Shown in pieces: positions 57,806-64,000 of a DNA stretch of 64,000 bases. The notes beneath the pieces were generated by a model that was given only the letters and a program-made list of their open reading frames with translations, was not told the DNA's origin and did no database searches. Positions within the stretch are counted from its first letter, which is position 1, and every line of letters begins with the position of its first letter. Made by a program: the position numbers and the translations under genes. The stretch spans positions 310,001-374,000 of the forward strand of contig NZ_BDOQ01000002.1 of assembly GCF_003112435.1 (NCBI RefSeq), given 5' to 3'. This stretch comes from Novimethylophilus kurashikiensis. Its GTDB lineage: Bacteria > Pseudomonadota > Gammaproteobacteria > Burkholderiales > Methylophilaceae.

Positions 57806-59440
57806 ATGAACCGCATCAAGCATTGGTTTCGGACCGATATTTTCGGGCATGGCCGCGAGCGGGCGTTGTTCCGGCAAATCGTCGAATCGTCGCCTAATGC
57901 CATCGTGCTGGCCGGGCGAGACGGCCGAATTACCCTCGTCAACGCCCAGACCGAGAAGATGTTCCGCTATCCACGCGAGGAATTGATCGGCCAACCAGTG
58001 GAAGTCTTGGTGCCGGTGCGATTCAGGGCAGCGCATCCCGCGCACCGCATGGCTTTTTTCGGCAATCCCAGCGTCCGATCCATGGGGGCGGGGCGTGACT
58101 TGTTCGGGCTGCGGCGAGACGGCACGGAGTTTCCCGTGGAAATCGGGCTCAATCCCATAGCCGACGACCCCGAAGGCCGCGTGCTGGCAAGCATCATCGA
58201 TATTACCGAGCGCAAACGCGCCGAGGAGCGATTCCGTCGTGTGGTCGAAGCCGCGCCTAATGCAATCATCGTGGTGGGGCGCGATGGGCGCATGCTGATG
58301 GTGAATGCCCAAGCCGAAAAACTGTTCGGTTTTGCGCGTGAAGAGATGGTTGGGCAATCCGTCGATATCCTGGTCCCGCAGCGGTTCAGGAGCATGCACG
58401 GGGGGTATCGGGCATCTTATTTCGCGCATCCCAGCGACCGTCCCATGGGTGCAGGGCGAGACTTGTTCGGGCTGCGCCGGGACGGCAGTGAGTTTCCTGT
58501 AGAAATCGGGCTCAATGCCATCCAGGGCGATGACGATACCTTGGTGCTGGTCAGTATTATCGACATTACCGAGCGCAAGCGGGCTGAACAAGGGCTGCGC
58601 GAATTGATGCAGGAAATGCAGGCCATGGTGGATGTGCTGTCTTCTTCCACCAACGACATCTTGACGGCAGTCAGTCAGCTGACGGCAACCTCGGTAGAAA
58701 CGGCTACTGCTGTTAATCAGACGACCTCGACGGTGGAGGAGGTCAAGCAGACCGCTATCCTGGCTGCTAACAAGGCGCGTCAGGTTTCCGATACCGCTAA
58801 CCAGTCGTCGGAAATCTCCCAGCACGGGCGCGAGGCAGTCCTTGAATCCATCGACTCTATGCAGCGCATCCACGCTCAAATGATATCCATCGCCCAGAGC
58901 ACGGCCCGCTTGCTGGAGCATGGACAATCTATCGCCGACATCATCAATACCGTGAACGATCTCGCCGAGCAGTCCAACGTGCTTGCGGTCAATGCCGCCA
59001 TCGAGGCCGCCAAGGCTGGCGAGCACGGCAAGGGGTTTTCCGTCGTGGCGCAGGAAATCAAGAGCCTGGCCGAACAATCCAAGGCGGCTACTACGCAGGT
59101 ACGACAGATTTTGCGCGAGAACCAGAATGCCACCCAGGCGGCCGTTGCCGCAACAGAGCAGGGCAGCCGTGCTGTGGAGTCCGGCATGGCGTTGTCGCGT
59201 CAGGCCGGTGATGCCATTACCCACCTCTCATCCAGCATCGAACAAGCTACGGAGGCGGCGACGCAAATCGCGGTATCGGCACAGCAGCAGTTGGTAGGGA
59301 TCGATCAGGCGGTCATGGCCATCCGCAGTATCGGCGATGCCAGCACGCAGAATGTCGATAGCACGCGTCAAACCGAGCGTGTAGCCCATCAATTGCACGA
59401 GCTCGGCCTCAAGCTCAAGCGCTTGGTCGAGCAGGCTTGA
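57806..59440 (+). CDS. Soluble chemoreceptor with two tandem PAS domains
   Basis: This 544-residue protein has no membrane segment and no signal peptide. Residues 22-142 and 143-263 are two PAS domains that are direct copies of each other (SPNAIVLAGRDGRITLVNAQ versus APNAIIVVGRDGRMLMVNAQ, both with GAGRDLFGLRRDG and IIDITERKRAE). The rest is a methyl-accepting signalling coil with the usual tip ([20 protein letters not shown]). It should sense an internal cue such as redox state or a ligand. The start is ATG 57806, after GGGAGG. It lies 13 bases after the membrane receptor. Confidence 0.9.
   Translation: MNRIKHWFRTDIFGHGRERALFRQIVESSPNAIVLAGRDGRITLVNAQTEKMFRYPREELIGQPVEVLVPVRFRAAHPAHRMAFFGNPSVRSMGAGRDLFGLRRDGTEFPVEIGLNPIADDPEGRVLASIIDITERKRAEERFRRVVEAAPNAIIVVGRDGRMLMVNAQAEKLFGFAREEMVGQSVDILVPQRFRSMHGGYRASYFAHPSDRPMGAGRDLFGLRRDGSEFPVEIGLNAIQGDDDTLVLVSIIDITERKRAEQGLRELMQEMQAMVDVLSSSTNDILTAVSQLTATSVETATAVNQTTSTVEEVKQTAILAANKARQVSDTANQSSEISQHGREAVLESIDSMQRIHAQMISIAQSTARLLEHGQSIADIINTVNDLAEQSNVLAVNAAIEAAKAGEHGKGFSVVAQEIKSLAEQSKAATTQVRQILRENQNATQAAVAATEQGSRAVESGMALSRQAGDAITHLSSSIEQATEAATQIAVSAQQQLVGIDQAVMAIRSIGDASTQNVDSTRQTERVAHQLHELGLKLKRLVEQA
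57869..58231 (+). repeat. PAS tandem duplication, copy 1
   Basis: First of two direct copies of exactly 363 bases (121 codons) with no insertion or deletion between them. Similarity is clear at the DNA level, especially in the stretch encoding GRDLFGLRRDG and FPVEIGLN. Confidence 0.85.
58232..58594 (+). repeat. PAS tandem duplication, copy 2
   Basis: Second direct copy, adjoining the first. Differences are mostly silent or conservative, which suggests an intragenic duplication kept under selection. It ends where the linker to the signalling coil begins. Confidence 0.85.
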
Positions 59441-59450
59441 AGAGGCGGCT

Positions 59451-61637
59451 ATGCCGGAAAAGGAAAGCGATTTTCTCGAACGCCTCAAGGCGACTTTCCG
59501 AGTCGAGGCGCAAGAGCACCTGGCGCAAATCTACGCTGGGTTGACAGCGCTGGAAGAACCCGGCGACGAGACGTTGCGTGCGCAATGGATCGAAACGATA
59601 TTTCGCGAAGCGCATAGTCTGAAGGGGGCTGCGGCTTCGGTGGGTTATCCCGAGATTCAGAATGTTTGCCATCAGATCGAATCAACGTTCGCCTCTCTCA
59701 AGCGCAAGGAGTCGTCCCTAACGCCGCAGATACTCGATCAATTGCACGTTTCGGTGGATCGCATTGGCACATTGCTGGAGGCCGAGACCGGAATCCCATC
59801 TGCATCTGTTTCTGCGACCGAAAGTGTATCCGTCGATTCCGTCCTCCCGCAGAACAGGCCCGTCGAGGCTACAGCTGCTCCTCGCGTGTTGTCTCCAACC
59901 CTGCGTATTTCGGCCGAAAAACTCGATGCTGTGTTTCTCAAGGCCGAGGAAATGCTTGCCGCCAAGCTGATGGCGCAGCACCGCAAACAGGAACTCTCGG
60001 CGCTACGAATCCAGGTCGATGCCTGGAACAAGACGTGGAGCAATCTCAGCGGACGCTATCCCGGATTGCAGGCTGAAGATCATCGTGAACCGGGATGGCG
60101 CGAGTTGCTGCAGGATCACACGGCTTTCATGAAGCAGTTATTGCAGGACGTCGCGCGACTCGATAAAGCGGCTGAATTGGACTTGCGTGCTTTGGGCCGG
60201 ATGACGGGCGATTTGCTCGACGACATGAAGTCTGCGTTGCTGATGCCGTTTTCGGTATTGCTGGAAAGCTTTCCCAAGCTGGTGCGCGATTTGGCCCGCG
60301 GGCAGGGGAAAGAAATCGACTTTCAGATGCGTGGAGGAGAATTGCAGGTCGATCGCCGTATTCTCGAGGAGATCAAGGATGCGCTTGTGCACCTGCTGCG
60401 CAACAGTGTAGATCACGGCATCGAGTTGCCCAGCCTGCGAACGGGAAAAGGTAAGCCCAAGCGGGGGAATATTAGCCTGGTGCTTTCGCCTCTTGGCGGA
60501 GAACGCGTCGAAATTTGTATCCAGGACGACGGCGGCGGGGTGAATGTCGACCAGGTGAAATCCGCCGTCAGCCGACTCGGATTGATTGACCAGGCGTTGC
60601 TGGAAAAAATGACGGACGAGCAGGCGCTGGACTTGTTGTTTCTATCCGGCTTGACTACCAGCCCGGTGGTGACGGCGGTCTCCGGACGCGGTTTAGGCCT
60701 AGCCATCGTACGCGAAAAGGTCGAAAAACTGGGCGGAAGCCTGCAAGTCGAGTCTCGTCTCGATGTCGGCACCCGTTTTCGCTTGCAACTCCCCAATACC
60801 TTGGCCAATTATCGCGGCATCCTCGTCAACGTAGGACCGCATTGCTTCGTGTTGCCGACGCGGCATGTGCAACGTTCAGTGCGCGTTCCTAGAACTGACG
60901 TCGAATTCCTGGAAGGAATGCAAACCCTGCGCATCGACGGTGACGCCGTCCCCATCATCAGCCTCGCTGTGACCTTGGGGCTGGATACGCCGGCGATCGA
61001 TGACGATTTCGTCAAGGCCGTCGTACTGGGTGAGGGGGATAAAAAAATCGCATTTTCCGTCGATGCTGTCCTGCACGAGCAGGAGGTGTTGGTGAAAAGC
61101 CTGGGCAAACAGCTGGTGCGCGTGCCCAACATTGAAGCTGCGACGATCCTGGGCTCGGGAAAAGTCGTGCCCATCCTGCATGTACCTGATTTATTGAAAT
61201 CGGCTTTGCATCCCATGCCAGTGATACAGCATAAATTTCAGCCCGCCCAATCACCTCCTGCCGCACCTAAACGTGTGCTGGTAGCGGAAGACTCGATCAC
61301 TGCACGCAGCGTGTTGCAGAGCTTGCTGGAAATGGGTGGTTACCAGGTGACGACAGCCGTGGATGGCGCGGATGCCTGGGAAAAGCTCAAGGGCGGGCAT
61401 TTCGACATTGTCGTGACAGATGTCGAAATGCCTCACATGGATGGCATTGACCTAACCGAGCGCATTCGTCGCGATAGTCGTTTTGCCCATATCCCGGTCG
61501 TGCTCGTCACAAGCCTGGAGTCGCAGCAGGATAGGCAGCGCGGTATGACGGCCGGGGCCAATGCCTATATCGTCAAAAGAAGCTTCGAGCAAAGCGATTT
61601 GCTTGGGACGATTGCTCAGTTGGTGCCGTTGTCATGA
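59451..61637 (+). CDS. Hybrid chemotaxis kinase CheA-REC (WspE-like)
   Basis: This 728-residue kinase has an HPt domain (FREAHSLKGAAASVG, phospho-His H55), a variable linker, a dimerisation and HATPase region (LVHLLRNSVDHG with N318, DDGGG at 359-363, GRGLGLAIV at 412-420), a CheW-like domain (about 450-585) and a C-terminal receiver (VAEDSITARS, phospho-Asp D657 in VVTDVEMPHMDG). A distinct CheY-binding P2 domain is not obvious. The fused receiver is typical of Wsp-type and other non-flagellar systems, where it may act as output or phosphate sink. It overlaps cheB by four bases. Confidence 0.95.
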   Translation: MPEKESDFLERLKATFRVEAQEHLAQIYAGLTALEEPGDETLRAQWIETIFREAHSLKGAAASVGYPEIQNVCHQIESTFASLKRKESSLTPQILDQLHVSVDRIGTLLEAETGIPSASVSATESVSVDSVLPQNRPVEATAAPRVLSPTLRISAEKLDAVFLKAEEMLAAKLMAQHRKQELSALRIQVDAWNKTWSNLSGRYPGLQAEDHREPGWRELLQDHTAFMKQLLQDVARLDKAAELDLRALGRMTGDLLDDMKSALLMPFSVLLESFPKLVRDLARGQGKEIDFQMRGGELQVDRRILEEIKDALVHLLRNSVDHGIELPSLRTGKGKPKRGNISLVLSPLGGERVEICIQDDGGGVNVDQVKSAVSRLGLIDQALLEKMTDEQALDLLFLSGLTTSPVVTAVSGRGLGLAIVREKVEKLGGSLQVESRLDVGTRFRLQLPNTLANYRGILVNVGPHCFVLPTRHVQRSVRVPRTDVEFLEGMQTLRIDGDAVPIISLAVTLGLDTPAIDDDFVKAVVLGEGDKKIAFSVDAVLHEQEVLVKSLGKQLVRVPNIEAATILGSGKVVPILHVPDLLKSALHPMPVIQHKFQPAQSPPAAPKRVLVAEDSITARSVLQSLLEMGGYQVTTAVDGADAWEKLKGGHFDIVVTDVEMPHMDGIDLTERIRRDSRFAHIPVVLVTSLESQQDRQRGMTAGANAYIVKRSFEQSDLLGTIAQLVPLS

Positions 61638-62740
61638 ACGCCCAAGCGCGCAGTACCGGCCATAAATCTCCCATCAAGGTCTTGGTGGTGGACGATTCGC
61701 CTACGGTAAGGGAGTTCCTGGCCTACCTGTTCGCCTCAGACCCAGGATTTCAGGTCGTCGGTACGGCCGCTAATGGAGAAGAAGCCGTGGCGGCGGTCAA
61801 AAATAAAAAGCCGGATGTCGTGACGATGGACATTCATATGCCGCGAATGGATGGCTATGCCGCGGCGAGGGCCATCATGGAAACCAATCCGGTGCCCATC
61901 GTCATCGTGACCGGCAGCTTGTCCGAGGACGAACTCCGGTCGCCCCTGGCTGCGTTGGAAGCGGGGGCAGTCGCCGTCGTCAGGCGGCCTGCCAATTTTC
62001 ATTTGGCGGATCAGGCGGAATGCATCCGGGCGTTGATGCAGACGGTCAAGCTCATGTCCGAGGTCAAGGTAGTGCGGCGCTGGGGAAGCCATCCACAGGC
62101 TAAGTCGATGACGGAACCACATGTCGATGTTAGCGTTCAGCGCGATATCAAATTAATCGCGATAGGTGCTTCTACCGGAGGCCCGCTGGTGCTGCGGCAA
62201 ATTCTTTCCCAACTTCCCAAGCCTTATCCCATCCCCATCGTTGCCGTGCAGCACATTACCGAGGGATTTGTAGGCGGGTTTGCTGAATGGCTGTCCGGAG
62301 CTTCCGGATTTCCTTGCAGGCTTGCCGAGGATGGAGAGTCGATTCTTCCCGGCTGCATCTATCTCGCCCCGGACGGCAAGCACATGACGGTGAGCCGGCA
62401 AGGGCGAGTGGTTTTGATCGATAGCGAGGCCGAGCATGGACACGTCCCTTCTGTGTCGTGTCTGTTTCGTTCTGTGGCGGAAGCCTATGGCGCCCATGCA
62501 GTGGGCGTGTTGTTGACCGGAATGGGCCAGGACGGGGCGGCGGAGCTTGGCAGCATGAAAGACCGCGGTGCGCTGACTGTTGCCCAGGATCAATCGAGTT
62601 CGGTCGTTTATGGAATGCCGGGGGAAGCGGTCAGGCTGGGTGCGGCAAGCCAGGTGCTTTCCCCGGAAAAAATCGCTGCGGCATTAGCTGCGCTTGTATA
62701 TAGCGAAAGCCTTAGCCATGGCAAAGAGGGAGTGACATGA
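61634..62740 (+). CDS. cheB: Chemoreceptor methylesterase CheB
   Basis: This 368-residue protein has an N-terminal receiver (VLVVDDSPTVREFLA, phospho-Asp D66 in VVTMDIHMPRMDG) and a methylesterase domain with the triad S180 (IGASTGGP), H207 (VQHITEGF) and D300 (GMGQDGA). It removes methyl groups placed by the CheR-TPR protein. One oddity is that the usual receiver Lys before Pro near residue 117 is Arg (VVRRPANF), which may change phosphorylation switching. It overlaps cheA and the next gene by four bases each. Confidence 0.95.
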   Translation: MNAQARSTGHKSPIKVLVVDDSPTVREFLAYLFASDPGFQVVGTAANGEEAVAAVKNKKPDVVTMDIHMPRMDGYAAARAIMETNPVPIVIVTGSLSEDELRSPLAALEAGAVAVVRRPANFHLADQAECIRALMQTVKLMSEVKVVRRWGSHPQAKSMTEPHVDVSVQRDIKLIAIGASTGGPLVLRQILSQLPKPYPIPIVAVQHITEGFVGGFAEWLSGASGFPCRLAEDGESILPGCIYLAPDGKHMTVSRQGRVVLIDSEAEHGHVPSVSCLFRSVAEAYGAHAVGVLLTGMGQDGAAELGSMKDRGALTVAQDQSSSVVYGMPGEAVRLGAASQVLSPEKIAAALAALVYSESLSHGKEGVT

Positions 62741-64000
62741 TGCAGAACACGAACAACAACCCGCCGACGGAAATCCTGCTTGCCGAGGATAGTCCGACGC
62801 AAGCTCAAAAACTCCGCTACCTGCTAGAGCAGAACGGCTATCACGTCACGGCGGCGGCTAATGGAAAGCTTGCCTTGGAAGCGCTTGCCAGGGGCACGCC
62901 GCAACTCATCATCAGCGATGTGATGATGCCAGAGATGGATGGCTATCAGCTTTGCAAGGCAGTTAAGAGCAATAGCGATACGGCTCATATCCCGGTCATG
63001 CTGGTGACCGGCATGGCGGATGTGCGCGATGTGATGAAGGGGCTGGAATGCGGCGCGGATCACTTTATCCGCAAGCCCTACGACGAAAAATACCTGTTAT
63101 CTCATATTGACTACCTGCTGATGAACCGGCGTATGCGTAAAGGGCAGGCGGTGCAGATGGGGATTGAGATTTACCTGCTGGGGCAGCGGCATTTCATTAC
63201 TGTGGAACGACAGCAAATCCTCGATTTGCTGATTTCCATCTACGAAGAAGCTATCCGCATGAACGATGAGCTGACGCAGCAGCAACAGCGGCTCGAGCAT
63301 TCCCATCAATCGCTGAACGGCTTGTACCAGATTGCAGACGGTTTGAATCATGCGACCAGCGAGCAGGAAGTCGTCGAGAATGCCGTGGAAAAAGCGCTGG
63401 AAATGCCAGGCGTACAAGCATGCTGGATATGGCTGCGAGATGGAGAGGCGGGATTTCGCCTGGCGGGGGCGCGCCATATCATGCTGCCGGAGTTCTGCCA
63501 TGTATCGGAAAACGGCTGCCATTGCCAACGGCGTTTGCTGACTGGCGAATTGAATGAAGCTACCAATATCCTGGATTGTGAACGGCTCAAGCAGCTCGAT
63601 CCGGTTCAACATGCTGCCCATGTCAGCATTCCGCTCGGTACGCCGGATGAGATGCTGGGCATCATGAATCTGTCCGGGTACGGCGGCAAGGTGTTCAACG
63701 AAGACGAGCTCAAGATCGCTAACGGCATCGGCAAACAGGTCAATATTGCCCTCAACCGAGCCCACTTGCATACCCAACTTGAACGCCTGGTGGAACAGCG
63801 TACCGCTGCCTTGCTGCAAACTCAGGGAAAGCTCGACAGCATCCTCGCGTCCATGGAGGACGTGGTCTACTCAGCCTCGGCCAAGCCGCCCCACGAGTTG
63901 CTATTCCTTAATCGTGCGGCCGAGACGATGTACGGTAAGCCCATGGAGATCCTCACTGCCGCCTCCCATGTCTGGCTGGAGAATGTTTATCCCGAAGACC
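62737..64000 (+). CDS. Response regulator / GAF / PAS sensor protein, cut by window end
   Basis: The frame opens at ATG 62737 (overlapping the cheB stop, with GAGGGAG upstream) and runs off the right edge, so at least 421 residues are present. Residues 12-125 are a receiver (LLAEDSPTQAQKLRYLL, phospho-Asp D61 in IISDVMMPEMDGY, K113 in FIRKPYDEKYL). A coiled linker is followed by a GAF domain (about 190-345, with HVSIPLGTPDEMLGIMNLSG), another coil, and a PAS domain (ILASMEDVVYSASAKPPHEL) that is incomplete. The missing C-terminus probably holds the output, such as a histidine kinase or GGDEF/EAL module. The position matches that of wspR in Wsp operons. Confidence 0.85.
   Translation, partial: MMQNTNNNPPTEILLAEDSPTQAQKLRYLLEQNGYHVTAAANGKLALEALARGTPQLIISDVMMPEMDGYQLCKAVKSNSDTAHIPVMLVTGMADVRDVMKGLECGADHFIRKPYDEKYLLSHIDYLLMNRRMRKGQAVQMGIEIYLLGQRHFITVERQQILDLLISIYEEAIRMNDELTQQQQRLEHSHQSLNGLYQIADGLNHATSEQEVVENAVEKALEMPGVQACWIWLRDGEAGFRLAGARHIMLPEFCHVSENGCHCQRRLLTGELNEATNILDCERLKQLDPVQHAAHVSIPLGTPDEMLGIMNLSGYGGKVFNEDELKIANGIGKQVNIALNRAHLHTQLERLVEQRTAALLQTQGKLDSILASMEDVVYSASAKPPHELLFLNRAAETMYGKPMEILTAASHVWLENVYPED

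Noticed and set aside
57584-59224. A 546-codon open frame on the - strand across both chemoreceptor genes
   Set aside because: It is antisense to two well-supported receptor genes, its protein resembles nothing known, and its internal repeats only mirror the PAS duplication.
1-64000. Insertion sequences, prophage, CRISPR, tRNA or rRNA genes
   Set aside because: I scanned for transposase-like proteins, terminal repeats, regular spaced repeats and tRNA-like cloverleafs and found nothing convincing; tRNA detection by eye is not reliable.

Overview
This window is a 64 kb piece of a Gram-negative, flagellated bacterial chromosome. It is almost certainly a betaproteobacterium: the order rpsB-tsf-pyrH-frr-uppS-cdsA-dxr-rseP-bamA-skp-lpxD-fabZ-lpxA-lpxB-rnhB, with map and glnD divergent, and the run yceD-rpmF-plsX-fabH-fabD-fabG-acpP-fabF-pabC-mltG-tmk-holB-pilZ-tatD are typical of that group. 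A Nitrosomonadales/Gallionellaceae-like host is my inference from gene content and a GH57-rich glycogen locus; no marker in the window proves it. I see no rRNA, tRNA, CRISPR array, insertion sequence or prophage.

Layout. 1-3.0 kb: end of a flagellar cluster on + (3' end of fliD, fliS, fliT, a small unknown ORF, a DUF2802 membrane protein, a fliK-like gene, a stand-alone FlhB C-terminal domain). 3.0-6.3 kb: glnD and map on -. 6.4-21.2 kb: translation, lipid, isoprenoid and envelope genes on +, ending in an unknown membrane-anchored methyltransferase. 21.2-23.2 kb: motA-motB on -. 23.3-25.6 kb: an unusual HDOD-GAF gene and a GYF/transmembrane/pentapeptide gene on +. 25.6-30.9 kb: a biotin carboxylase plus oadA-type carboxyltransferase pair (probably two-subunit pyruvate carboxylase), maf and a DUF4139 gene on -. 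31.0-37.1 kb: yceD, rpmF and the fatty-acid synthesis cluster on +. 37.1-37.4 kb: an A+T-rich gene-free gap containing three DnaA-box-like sequences. 37.4-43.2 kb: pabC to a BamE-like small periplasmic protein on +. 43.3-53.4 kb: glycogen/maltodextrin metabolism, with glgB and pgi on -, and glgC, two GH57 enzymes and a ROK glucokinase on +. 53.6-64.0 kb: a Wsp-like chemosensory operon (cheW, cheR-TPR, cheW, two chemoreceptors, a CheA-REC hybrid, cheB, and a REC-GAF-PAS protein cut by the window end).

How the genes fit together. Most of the window is core housekeeping, packed tightly with many 1-17 base overlaps and frequent TTG starts. The less ordinary parts are the chemosensory operon, whose output protein is incomplete here, the glycogen locus, which has two GH57 enzymes but no visible glycogen synthase or phosphorylase, the HDOD/pentapeptide pair, the methyltransferase with a 16-base perfect inverted repeat inside its coding sequence, and the DnaA-box cluster between fabF and pabC. 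Regulatory sites readable from sequence include good sigma70-like promoters before yceD, acpP and glgC, several intrinsic terminators, and a hairpin that abuts the plsX start.
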